This document shows, in pieces, positions 11,418-22,534 of a stretch of 64,000 nucleotides of DNA. The stretch covers positions 86,959,265 through 87,023,264 of the forward strand of contig CM068386.1 in assembly GCA_034770075.1 (NCBI GenBank). Reading direction: 5' to 3'. The translations under genes were made by a program, and so were the position numbers. The DNA is from Aralia elata (Eukaryota; Streptophyta; Magnoliopsida; Apiales; Araliaceae). Every line of letters starts with the position of its first letter. Position 1 is the stretch's first letter. The notes beneath the pieces were generated by a model, which was given only the letters and a program-made list of their open reading frames with translations, was not told the DNA's origin and did no database searches.

Positions 11418-12111
11418 CTTCCTACAGGTACAAAGCTCCACTGAATCAACATGGTACTTTGATAGTGGATGCTCTAGGCACATGACTGGCAACAAGGCCC
11501 TTCTGTCAAACTTTGAAGAAAAAGATGGTCCTGCAGTCATCTTTAGTGATAACAATTTTGGAAAGACAAGAGGATATGGTTCTGCTGGGAATGGTGTTGT
11601 GTCCTTCAGCGTGGCATACGTTGAAGGACTAAAACACAATCTTCTCAGCATCAACCAACTGTGTGATAAAAATCATCAAGTCACCTTTCTCAACAATCAG
11701 TGTCAAGTCAGGGACATGAAGACCAACTCTTTGAAACTGATAGGAATCAGAGAAGGAAATGTCTATACTGTCAACCTTGTTGTGTTAAGACCTGATGAAG
11801 CTGTATGTTTTCTTGCCAAAGCTTCTGAAGATCAGTGTTGGCTATGGCATATAAGGTTGTCTCACTTAAACTTCAAAAGCATGTCAAAACTTACCTCAAA
11901 TAACCTAGTTGCTGGACTGCCAAAGCTCAACTTCATCAAAGAGAAACCCTGCAAAGCATGTCAGTTTGGAAAACAAACAAAAAGTTCATTCAAAAGCAAA
12001 GCAGTCAACTCAAATGATAAGCCCCTTATGTTACTCCATATGGATCTCTTCGGGCCTATCCCAACTACAAGCCTTGGTGGAAAAAAAATACTCTCTGGTG
12101 GTAGTGGATGA
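11418..12111 (+). pseudogene. Protease and GAG_pre-integrase of Sirevirus C
   Basis: The protease has an intact DSGCSRHMTG site near 11461-11490 (catalytic Asp of the DSG motif) followed by KALLSNF and GYGSAGNGVVSF. GAG_pre-integrase comes next with WLWHIRLSHLNFKSMSKL and CKACQFGKQ, the H..H..C..C zinc site. The frame is open until a run of A residues near 12085, where a shift breaks entry to the integrase core. Upstream it is out of frame with gag. Protease would cleave the polyprotein. Confidence 0.88.
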
Positions 12112-12959
12112 CTACACCAGATTCACATAGGTATTCTTTCTGAGTTCTAAAGATGAAACCAGCTCTCACTTGATCAAGCTGTTCAAACTTGTCATGAATG
12201 AGAAAGAGGAGAAGATCAAGGCCATAAGGAGTGATCATGGAAGAGAATTTGATTTCACTGAGGTAGAACTTTACTGTGAAGAAAATGGCATCAATCACAA
12301 CTTCTCAGCTCCAAGAACTCCACAACAAAATGGAGTAGCTGAAAGGAAGAATAGGACATTGATTGAAGCAGGAAGAACATTACTGGCAGCTGCTCAACTC
12401 CCTAAGTACTTTTGGGCAGAAGCTGTCAGCACTGCATGCTACACTCAAAACAGGTCTCTCATTCACTCCCTATGAATTATGGAAAGGAAGTGAGCCAAAC
12501 ATTAGTTACTTTCGTGCCTTTGGTTGTTTATGCTATATCCTCAACAACGGCAAAAAACATCTAACCAAATTTTAACCCAAGTCAGATGAAAGAATCTTCC
12601 TTGTTTATGCTATGGACAGCAAGACCTACAGAGTATTTAACAAGGAAACATTAAGTGTTGAAGTCTCTATCCATATCACATTTGATGAGTCAGAGTCAAA
12701 GGAGAAAACCTCCTCACTGAATGAGCCGGCAGAAGAAGACTCTACAATCAATGAGTCCAAAATCGTAGAGTCAGGCTCTACGATCATCGAGCCAGAAGCA
12801 GAAAGCGCAGAACAAGAAGAAGCAAACGTAGAGCTCACTATGCCTGAAATGAGTCTCTACAACCTGAACCAGAAATCAACCTGGAAGAACTCAGATAAGA
12901 AGGCACCAGAACTGATGTTCCGAGAAGAAGATGGACAAAGGATCATACTGAAGATCTGA
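12085..12959 (+). pseudogene. Integrase of Sirevirus C (three breaks)
   Basis: The catalytic core is visible as VVDDYTRFT (first Asp near 12107), RSDHGREF (second Asp, near 12230) and PQQNGVAERKNRTL (Glu, near 12345). Breaks are the A-run shift near 12085, a TAG at about 12128 where Trp is expected, a small deletion near 12450 (before TPYELWKG) and a stop near 12574. The C-terminal linker (12612-12959) has repeated acidic ESGSTI/IVES segments and ends at TGA 12957. Integrase would insert element DNA; this copy could not. Confidence 0.88.
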
Positions 12960-13093
12960 TAATTGGAGATCCTAATGTAAAAGTCAGAACACGAACAACA
13001 ACTCAAAATGAATGCATCTACCTAAGTTTTCTTTCTCAAATAGAACCCAAAAAGGTAGAAGAAGCCTTAGGAGATTCAAACTGGATAGAGGCC

Positions 13094-14524
13094 ATGCAAG
13101 AAGAACTCAACCAGTTTGAAAGAAGCAAAGTCTGGAGATTAGTTGAAAGGCTAACACAACATCCAGTCATAGGCACCAAATGGATTTTCAAAAACAAGAT
13201 GGATGAAGATGGTATTATCACAAGAAACAAAGCAAGACTGGTAGCCAAAGGTTACTCACAAGAAGAAGGGATTGACTATGATGAAACCTTTGCTCCAGTC
13301 ACAAGATTGGAAGCAATCAGAATCTTTCTTGCCCATGCATCCCACATGAGATTTAAAGTCTTCCAAATGGACGTCAAGAGTGCTTTCCTCAACGGAGAAC
13401 TTCAAGAAGAAGTCTATGTAGAACAACCTCCAGGTTTTATCAATCCTACCCTTTCTAATTATGTTTACAGATTAGACAAAGCATTGTATGGATTAAAACA
13501 ACCACCTAGAGCATGGTATGAAAGACTCACCAACTTTCTCACAGAAAAGGGATTCACTAGAGGTAGAGTAGATACCACTTTATTCCTAAGAAAGCACACG
13601 GACAAATTACTTCTAGTTCAAATCTATGTGGATGATATTATATTTGGTTCAACTGATGAAAACCTGTGTGAAAGGTTTGCCAAACTAATGCAGAGTAAGT
13701 TCGAAATGAGCATGATGGGAGAACTGAATTTCTTTCTTGGAATTCAAGTAAAGCAAATTGATGAAGGTATATTTATCAACCAAGCCAAATACATCAAAGA
13801 CCTATTAAAGAAATATGGCATGGAATTAGCTTCCATCATGAAAACTCACATGGCACCTGCAACCAAGCTTGACAAAGATGAGAAAGGTAAAAGCATTGAC
13901 ATTACTCAATACAGAGGTATGATTGGATCTCTCCTATACCTAACTGCCAGTAGACCAGATATCATGTTTGCCACTTGTATTTGTGCTAGATTTCAAGCTG
14001 ATCCCAAGGAATCTCATTTATTAGCTGTAAAGAGGATCTTCAGGTATCTTAAAGGAACACCAAATTTGGGACTCTGGTATCCCAAAGAGTCACCCTTTGA
14101 GTTAACGGGATATTCAGATGCTGACTATGCAGGATGCAACATAGACAGAAAAAGCACAAGTGGTACATGTCAATTTCTTGGAAATAGACTTATCTCCTAG
14201 TTTAGTAAAAAACAAAACTCAGTTTCAACCTCTATTGCAGAAGCTGAGTATATTGCTGCAGGCAGCTACTATGCACAAATCCTATGGATGAAAAATCAGT
14301 TAGCTGATTATGGATTTGAGTTTAAATCTATCCCAGTTCATTATGACAATACTAGTGCAATTGCTATAACTCATAATCCTGTCATGCATTCAAGAACCAA
14401 GCACATAGATATAAGATATCATTTCATAAGAGATCATGTGCAAAGTGGAAATATAGCACTACATTATATTCCTACTGAAAATCAGCTTGCTGATGTATTT
14501 ACAAAACCCCTAGATGAATCTTGA
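13094..14524 (+). pseudogene. Reverse transcriptase and RNase H of Sirevirus C (one stop)
   Basis: RT is nearly complete: [56 protein letters not shown] and the catalytic pair YVDD ([10 protein letters not shown] near 13625). RNase H follows with [25 protein letters not shown] and [16 protein letters not shown] at 14198-14200 lies where the family usually has Trp. The frame then continues with HYDNTSAIAITHNPV, TKHIDIRYHFIRDH and NQLADVFTKPL to the stop at 14522. Only one stop in 1.4 kb makes this the best-preserved pol segment in the window. Confidence 0.92.
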
Positions 14525-15035
14525 TTCAACATGCTGATAAGTGAACTTGGAATGCTAAATTTACATCCATAATATTATGCTTTGAAATCTACTAACTCTG
14601 AAGAAAGAAAGTTCGTAGAGTAACGAAAACTGAAAAAACAGCTCAAAGGAAATCAAGCTGCCTAGACGTACTCTACGATCGTCGAGAAAGTTAGAGGTCG
14701 TAGAGTAGAAAGGACTCTACGATCACCGAGACATACTCTACGATTGTCAAGCAAGATGGAGGTCGTAGAGTAGAAAGGGTTCAAAAATGGAACGTAGAGC
14801 TCAGAAGAAACTAAGGGCAAAACAGTCTTTTTCCTTCGGCTTAAAACGAGCACGCACCCAACACGTGACTCCTAGCCCACTCAACAGAAAAAGAGGGAAG
14901 TTTTCACTAACTCATTTCAAATTATTTCTTCTGAAAAACTCTTCCTCTCCATCTTCGCTGAAACCCTAGCTCTCCGCTTTAATTGAACTCTGAGCAAAGT
15001 TCGTCCTTGTGCAGCAACATCAAAGAAATTCTCAA
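14525..15035. other. Spacer between RNase H and the extra frame, rich in CGTAGAG/CTCTACG
   Basis: There is no coding evidence. The 7-mer CGTAGAG or its complement occurs at 14614, 14671, 14699, 14715, 14736, 14764 and 14793, often as paired inverted copies. The same 7-mer is the core of the LTR array unit. Confidence 0.8.
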
Positions 15036-18000
15036 ATGGCACTCTCACCAGTAATCTCAGGGAACTCCCTCGACTTTGAAGATTTTGCTTTAGCTGAAAC
15101 AAAGTACAAGAGAATCATCTCCTTGCTGCGACGATCAGGACTCTACGAAGCCCTCGACACCAACACTCTGATATATCTAGCTTTGGTGAGAGAATTCTAT
15201 TCAAATGGAATTATTGGAGACGGAATCCTGTCCACGAAGGTCAAAGGGATCCCACTTCAGCTATGTGCCTCAGAGATCAATGTAGCCCTAGGTTTCAAAA
15301 ATGACGAACTCACAACTATCCAGTTCATCAACACAAAAGAAGGGCTGAAGCGAATGCATCATGAGAACAACCCAAGGCTAAGGGGATTAAAGAAAAAGGA
15401 ATTCCCTCAAAAGTATGAATTCCTTGTTGATATTGTTGGTAAATGCATTCTATGCAAAGATTCAGCTCATGATTCTGTCAATGACACTCAGCTCAGAATC
15501 ATGACTTCTATTGTGAAGAAGATCCAACTGAACTATGGTGTTTTTCTCTTACAATGGATTGAAAACTGGATATCAAATGATGGAAAGACCTAAGGGGCAA
15601 GGAAAATGTTTTATGGCGGATTCATCAGTATTATCATTCAAAAAGCACTGGGAGACCGCATTGGGGATGATGAAGGAGAGGCTATCAATTTCCACAAAAG
15701 GATAACTCAAAAGTTATTCGTAAACTGGAAAAAGAATCCAGCTGGGAATTTGAAATCAGCTCAGACAGAAGACAGTGAGAAGACTCAAAGTGAAGCAAGA
15801 AAACCTTCTATGTAAAATATGTCTGTTGTTGCAGAAACTGATGAAGTAGAACAGGAGGTGCCAGCACTAACCAGGAAAAGCAAAGGGAAAAAGAAGGCAG
15901 TATCCCAAACTGAAGAAGAACCTCAAGGGTCATCAAATGAAGGACCTACATCATCTGCGGTTCAAGGTAGGCCTTCCATATCCTCTGAAGCAGAGAAGAA
16001 GAAGAGAAAACAAATAGAAGAAGCTTCTGGAGAAACACAACCTACCTTAAGAGTGTATCATAAGAAGGGAAGACGCAGCTCTAAGCAAAGTCTCCCAACA
16101 ATCACTGAAAATCCTCACTCTACGTTCGTAGAGTCAAGAACAGAAGCAGCTGCTGAAGAAGTTGGTCAGCCTGACCCAATATCCACCAATGTTGAACAAA
16201 TGGCTGTAAAGGTTGCTGACCTCAATCCAAAGAAAACAAAGAAAAGGCTGATGAGCTTAGCTCAAAAAGAGCTAAATGAAGCAATGCTGAGGATCAAAGA
16301 AGAAGAACTCAGAATGGCTAATCAAACTGATGCTCCGACTGAGGGGGAGAAACAAGAAGCTCATGAACAAAGAGATACTCAAGTTGAGGGGGAGACACCT
16401 GATGCTCCTGCATTCGTCACTGCTCGGATTGAGGGGGAGCAATCTGAAGATTACTATGAAGGTTCGTCCATCCCTGAAGAGACTAACCAAGAGAATATGG
16501 AGTTCAGTGATGAAAGGGAAGAAGGAGAGACAGAAACAATGCCTGAACCTATTGGGGCTATGGAGATCAGTGATGAATCTAAAGATGAAGAGGAGGATGA
16601 AAGCCTAGAAATCATTGTTGAAGGCAGAAATGGAGAGAGGCATTTCATCTACAACTGCCTATTTAACTACTTACCAAGAATGCCATTTCATCAAGCACTA
16701 ATGGTCAATTCTTGTTATCACATGTTTTGGGCCTTCAAGGCCTATCCAGCCATTACAGTGCTTGCCTAAGAATTCCCCAACACTGGCTCTTTTGCTCAGA
16801 AGCTACTGACAAACCATCCATTTCAGGTTAACGAGCAAAAGGTATACTTCATTCCCTCATCAATTAAGTCAAAACACTCTCTATTGTCATACTTTTATCG
16901 TTTTGATGAGATTCCAAGATGGAATGAGGTCATCTGTGACCCAACAAGACCACTTCCAGTTATAGGGTCTCAAAACTCTATCTCTGATGAACCAGATGCT
17001 CAACCATCCCCAGTCGTAGAGTCTCTAAACCCTACGACAAATGATGCGCTCACCCTCCTTACACAGAATGTAGAGTCAACCCACTCTACGATCAACTCTA
17101 CGATCGTAGAGTGTGCTAACCCTATAAACCTAAATCAAACTACTTCCTCTCCATCACTTCAACCAACTGCCCAAAATATTCCCACTGACATACCATCCTC
17201 CTCCCATCATGAATACTTTGACCTGGCCATTGCTCTGGCACATCTCCAAGATAACACCAAACGAGAATCTCCAAATGAGATCAAACAAATACTTGAGCGT
17301 GTCCAAGTCATTCCTACAAAAGGTGAACTAACTGATCTCACGGTTGGAATGGCTAAAGATATGGAGGAAAATCTTGAAGCAAATTCCCTTGCCCTCCATA
17401 AAAGGTTCAATAACCTTATTGATGCTGCCAATGCTCACACCAACAATCTTGGTACTAAATTAACCAAAAGACTGAGGGAAATCATCCAAGAACTAATGAA
17501 CGACATTGACAAAAGGGACAAATTCTATCAAAAGGAAATTGCTGACCACAAATCAGCAATTATCTCCCTTCAGCAAACCCAGACAGCTCAAAACAGACTC
17601 GTAACTGAGAAACTCTTTGATTTGAGCACCTCTATCAACAACTTCCAGCGAATATCTCTCCAACAGATGGAAAGGACTGACAATGCTCTAGCCCTTATGC
17701 ACCAGCAACGAGAGAGGACTGAAGCTCAGCTCGTAAAGCAAAGAGCTGACAACACTCAGTCTAGGTCACAAATGCAAGAACTGGTACAAGGTATTGAGAA
17801 ACTCTCCCAAGAAGTTAGAAGGTTGGATGCTGACATAAAGGGGGAGAAATCAAAAAGTAAAGAAAGAGGAGAATCAAGCAGCAGTAGGGGAAGAGAGCAC
17901 CCAAGGCCAAGACAGACCAGGCAGCATGCATCATCAATACCAGGAGAAGTGGAGCCCATCAATGCAATTCCCATAAGGAGTGAAGTTCCTGGATCTTACA

Positions 18001-18260
18001 GAAGAATGCCTGATGTAACCCCAACAGGAGTTCGCATACCATCAGGAAATCCTGCAGTTTTAAATAGACACTTGCATGGAACTCACCCATATGGTGAAGG
18101 AGGAAGTTATGTGCCCTCTTCCGGTCTCAGTCGAGAGCAGATTGAAGAATTCCAGCAGATGACTGAAGAAGGCAGAGAAATCTACAGAAGAAGAACTGCT
18201 TATGAAAGAGCCAATCCCCCAAGGACCAAGAGAGGAGCAACACGAGGAAAGAGAAGCTAA
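15036..18260 (+). pseudogene. Extra 3' reading frame of Sirevirus C (about 1,074 codons, three stops)
   Basis: One frame runs from the ATG at 15036 to TAA at 18258 and is broken only by TAA at 15591, 15813 and 16767, with no shift. The N-terminal region (LIYLALVREFYSNGI, VKGIPLQLCASEINVALGF) resembles the 'putative plant transposon protein' domain (PF20167 type; 'LV.EFYAN...V.G..V.F....IN..LG'). The middle is acidic and lysine-rich. Codons for about 17200-17850 look like a long coiled coil rich in Leu/Gln/Glu, and the end is basic (TKRGATRGKRS). Its position after RNase H is that of the 'envelope-like' frame reported for Sireviruses, but I see no signal peptide and no convincing membrane segment. 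Function unknown. Confidence 0.75.
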
Positions 18261-18460
18261 GGTTTGAAATCGTTTGTAAATCTTCTCTTTCCCTGTATTG
18301 ATGAAACTGTCCTACAATGTAATATTCATCTTATCATCAATAAAATTCATGATTTCATCTAGAAATACAGTTACTCATTGTATTATAAGACATGTTTTAT
18401 TTCTTTAAGCATCTGCATTAGAACTGATGATATAATTCAACTACTGGTTATGTCAACATC

Positions 18461-18474
18461 AAATAGGGGGAGAT
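18461..18474 (+). other. Polypurine tract of Sirevirus C
   Basis: AAATAGGGGGAGAT directly precedes the TGTTAG start of the 3' LTR. Confidence 0.93.
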
Positions 18475-20217
18475 TGTTAGGAATCATGGTTTAAATTTGA
18501 TGTTGTGCTGTTAATGAATATGTGTATCAGTAGCTAAGATTGTGAAGTCCTTAATGAAAGACATATGTACAAAGACTTAGGAAAGAGAAGATCAAATATG
18601 TTAGGATGATCTAAGCTGTATTTAAATATCTGTCATATCCTAGCAAATTGTAAAGTCCTTTATTGAAAGTGATGTACAAAGGACTTAGTATAGAAAAGAT
18701 CAAAATTGTTAGGTTGATCTTATGTGCTGATCATAGAGTACTGCCATACTCCAAGAAAAAGGACGTAGAGCTTCCTCGGCAGGACACAGAGCTTTCTCGA
18801 TAGAATGTAGAGCTTTGTCGTCCGGACGTAGAGCTTTGTCATCAGGACGTAGAGCTTCCTCGGCAGGACGTAGAGGTTTGTCGACAGGACGTAGAGCTTC
18901 CTCGGCAAGACGCAGAGGTTCCTCGGCAGGACGTAGAGCTTTGTCGGAAAGACATAGAGTTTCCTCAGCAGGACATAGAGCCTTGTCAACAGAACATAGG
19001 GTTGTCCCTGCATCTCAAGACAGACTCTCATATGTCGTAGTGAAGTCTATGCCAATACTCACAGCAGCACCTCTTATGAAGAAAAAGAAGGCAAGACATT
19101 GATGCTTTATCAGAATAAACAAAATGAAATGTGAAGATCACAGTGAATGTCAGCAAGCATCAAAGTACTGAAAACACACTGACGACACTACGGCTAAGCA
19201 AGAACTTGAAGTCAGATGTCAGACGAGCAACTCAGATCTGAGAATGAATATTTTAAGTTGCCCATAACAAATTGACAGTAGAATGATCTGCCCAAGACAG
19301 TTGCTAAATATTAAACAAATAAGTGGGGAGCAAACAGCTACAGTCTGCAGTCGGTCAGAGCACTATCCCTACCACTATCTTAAATCAGACTAATGGAAGC
19401 TGACTCACCCCACTTATGCAGTCAACAAGAAATAAACTATTCCTAAAGCTCAGCAACACATCTCAACGGGAGAATCATATACAACGACCACATTTCAACG
19501 GAATGATTCTCAAGAGCATCTACATAAGGCAGAAGGATTGAAGTTTCAAGGCAAGCAAGAACAACGAAAAAGAAGATCATACTTGAAACACTATCATTCT
19601 ACAATCCAAGAGAAACATCTTGCTTCGCTGCTGAGTTTATCAAACCATATGCTTCAAGTAACTCAGTAGCAACAAAACAAATCACTCTCCATTAAGTGAA
19701 AGGGTCAACAGGTGACCAACCAAAGACAAGTCTGCTGGACTTGCTGAGTACCATAGGGTACAGAAGATTCTAAGGCTGCTGGTCTTAGTTTACAGAGTTC
19801 CAAGGCTGCTGGTTTTGAAGAGTACATTGAGTACTGGTGTTCCAAGACCGAGGGTCTTGAAAGAATCTTTGTGATTCAGTTGTAACGATATCCTTAGTGG
19901 ATTTGCTACTCGAGTAGTAGAACAGTGGAGTAGGAGTCTTGTGTGCTCCGAACCACTTAAAGCCTTGTCTCTATCTCTTTGCACTTATCAATTGTTATAA
20001 CTGCTATAACTGTTTTATCACTGCTTTACTATATTCTCTACTACCAGTCTATTTTCTGCAAAAGGTTCTTACAAATCATATTCTACTGTGCTTAATTATT
20101 GGATACATTAACTAAATTGTTAAGTGATCCTATTTGAAAAGAAAAAGAAAACACAAAGTTTTAAAATATCTATTCAACCCCCCTTCTAGATATCTTTTGT
20201 GCCTCTGGAAACTAACA
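18475..20217 (+). repeat. 3' LTR of Sirevirus C
   Basis: This 1,743-bp LTR is 21 bp shorter than its partner, exactly one unit of the internal array. It is followed by the AATAG duplication and Copia B integrase. Confidence 0.95.
18762..18992. repeat. 21-bp tandem array in the 3' LTR (11 units)
   Basis: The same array as at 7800-8051 with one unit fewer, about the fifth or sixth unit of the 5' copy. Both ends of the array are in register with the 5' LTR. Confidence 0.95.
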
Positions 20218-20222
20218 AATAG

Positions 20223-20998
20223 CTTCTCCCCACAAGTTAGAAGGTGCACCAGAACTAATCAACAAAGCATTCATCATTTCTTTTAAAGTTCGATTTTTTC
20301 TCTTAGCAAAACCGCTAGATTCCGGTGAATAAGGAGGAGTGGTTTCATGCACAATACCATGTTCTTCAAAAAAAAAAATATTTAAAGGTTCATATTCACC
20401 ACGTCTATTAGATCTAAGCCTTTTAATTTTCTATCCAATTTATTTTCAACTTCAGCTTTATATTTAACAAACATATCAAATGCTTCATTTTTATGTCTAA
20501 GCAAATAAACCTTAGTATACCTTGAAAAATCATCAATAAAAGCCACATAATATTTTTTTACCACCTCTTGTCATATTTGATTTCAAGTGTCCCAAGTTTG
20601 AATGGATAAGACTAAGTAATTCTGATTCTCTTTCTAACACAGTTGCATGGTTTCTTGGCTATTTTAGTTTTAACACAAGTGTGGCATTTATCATGTTCAG
20701 AAATTGAGATATTTTTAAGGATGCCTATTTCTTTCATTTGTTTAATATATGAGTAATTAACATGACCAAGTCTAGCATGCCACAAAGAATCACACTCAAG
20801 CAAATAAGTGGAAGAAATAGCATTTTCATTCAAGACATGCAATTTTAATGCCACAAATGTGCTTGGTTGCACCAGAGTCTACCACCAGTTATTGTCACGT
20901 GCCACCATGTTAACCTTAGAAATGACCGCAACAATAACATCTGCCTCAGCCAAATTTGCATTTGGTGGGGCAAGTTTGTCGTTCCTTTTCTTGTGTCT
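20223..20998 (-). pseudogene. Protease trace, GAG_pre-integrase and first part of integrase of Copia B
   Basis: A protease site is recognisable near 20880 but a one-base loss breaks its frame. GAG_pre-integrase follows at 20872-20612 with LWHARLGHVNY and CHTCVKTKIAKK, the zinc-binding H..H..C..C pattern. The integrase core starts at 20564 (VAFIDDFSRYTKVYLL) and reaches the last catalytic region near 20280, where the usual 'QNGVAERKNRT' block reads SSGFAKRKNRT. At 20222 element C interrupts it. The catalytic Glu block has changed (G-F-A-K for G-V-A-E), so the copy was probably inactive. Confidence 0.85.
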
Positions 20999-21853
20999 GC
21001 ATTGCGCAACATAGTGTCCAGGGTTACCACAAACAAAACAATTACCTTTTTTCTTACCAATTTGATTTTGCGCCTTGAGATGCCCATTTTTGTCGTCGTC
21101 GTTGTTGTTGTTGCTCCCTCCTCGATTGTTGTTGTGTTTGAAGGCTTGATTCCTCCCTCTATTATTGTTTCCATGTTGACAATTGACATTGTTGCTACCA
21201 AATTCTCCTTTGTAGTAAGCTCCTTAGCATTCTACATTTTGTTATACATTCGGTTCGTTTCCTCGATTCTTTGTGAACGATAACCTCCTCTAAATTCATG
21301 TCTTTCTTCTTGTGTTTCATGATATTCTTGTAATCCTTCCATGATTCCGACAATTTTTCAATTAGTGCTCCCACCACAAATGGTTTTGGTAGTAACATCT
21401 CTTCTTTCCCAAGTTCGGAGACCACCAAATGATACTCATGAATTTGCATGGATACATCTTTATCTTCAGACATTTGGAAATTCAAATAATTCCCAATAGC
21501 ATACTTTTTTGTTGCGGCATCCTCCACAATGTATTTCCTATTCAAAGCATTCCAAATCTCCACAACATCTTTCATTAAACAATAAACATTAAATAACTCA
21601 TTTGAAAGAGCATTTAACAGAATACTCTTACAAATTTTGTTTGCATTTTCCCAAGAGGATAGTTCCTTTTCATATTCAGTTTGACCACCTTTTAGTTTTT
21701 CTGGTTTTGGTTTGTAAGAACAAAATCAACCTTTGCAATATCCAAAACTAATAAAATCTTAGTTTGCCATCTCTTAAAATTATAACAAGAAAAAGCCTCA
21801 ATTTTTGTGACATCGGGAATGGCCTTAGTAGCGGTTAACATAGCAGAATCCAT
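20999..21853 (-). pseudogene. Gag of Copia B (broken)
   Basis: The ATG at 21853 begins MDSAMLTATKAIPDV and runs into a typical Copia N-terminus with KRWQTKILLVL. After stops the frame resumes at 21575 (VVEIWNALNRKYIVED, ALIEKLSESWKDYKNIMKH). The zinc knuckle CFVCGNPGHYVAQC lies at 21040-20999. The product would form the element's particle. It carries several stops. Confidence 0.85.
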
Positions 21854-21868
21854 GATTATCCTTAAGAT

Positions 21869-22534
21869 TGTAGTAAAATAATTGGGAAACTACTATGTAA
21901 ATTAAAGGAGAATTAAGAAGATATCACCAATATGAATTGAGGCGTGCGTAGAGCATTGTCCTTAAGGATAATTTTTGCCCTTCCGATATTATATATCAAT
22001 GGTGCAAAAGGTCACAACAGATACTCTCCAAGATTCAACAATTCCGTCTTCTCTAATGTGCACTCAAATAGAGAAGGCGACATGAACAACCCATTGCTTT
22101 TCCTTGAATTTTGAAACAGATAGTTGAAGAAATGTATTGCAGTGCAATACTTTTTATGGAGCAGAAGACATCCTAAAAATGTATCTAAGAAGAAAATAGT
22201 TTTATATATAAAAGATGAAGTTGTCTGCTATTCTTATTTTAAAGCAGAAGCTAACAATATACCTCTATTGAGAGAGTAGTAGTCCACCTTTTTTTATCAT
22301 GCACGACTGATGTATTGATATAGCCAAGATAAGTTTTGCAACGGATACAATAAAATTAAGGCAGAAAACATGGAAACAATCAGTTACTCAATTAAGGAAA
22401 ATCAATCTCATTGATTTTGTAACGGAAGGAAATCAATTTTGTAACTCAAATAATATGGAATGTAATCTGACAATAAAGCACACTAATTAACTTGACTTTG
22501 AAATTCCTTACAAATTTTCATAAAAAATCTAACA
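21869..22534 (-). repeat. 5' LTR of Copia B
   Basis: The 666-bp partner of 6516-7181, with scattered base differences. The gag ATG (21853) lies only 15 bases inside it, and no TGGTATCAGAGC-type primer site is present in that gap. Confidence 0.93.

Larger units (their letters stand above)
7513..20217 (+). mobile_element. Sirevirus-type Copia retrotransposon C (12.7 kb)
   Basis: The element has LTRs of 1,764 and 1,743 bp, an AATAG target duplication (7508-7512 and 20218-20222), a tRNA-iMet primer site and a polypurine tract. The order is gag with two zinc knuckles, PR, IN, RT, RNase H, then a long additional coding region. Long LTRs, a WVPK-type gag end, protease DSGCSRHMTG and an extra 3' frame are Sirevirus (Maximus) traits. 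It lies in Copia B in the opposite direction. Stops and a few frameshifts make it defective, but it is the youngest-looking large element here. Confidence 0.95.
6516..22534 (-). mobile_element. Copia LTR retrotransposon B (3.3 kb once the nested element is removed)
   Basis: Two 666-bp LTRs (6516-7181 and 21869-22534) and a perfect 5-bp target duplication, ATTGT at 6511-6515 and 22535-22539, bound this element. It lies inside the PMD gene. Element C and its AATAG duplication split it within the integrase. What remains is gag, a protease trace and integrase. RT and RNase H are absent, so it is a deletion derivative that could not move by itself. Confidence 0.93.
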
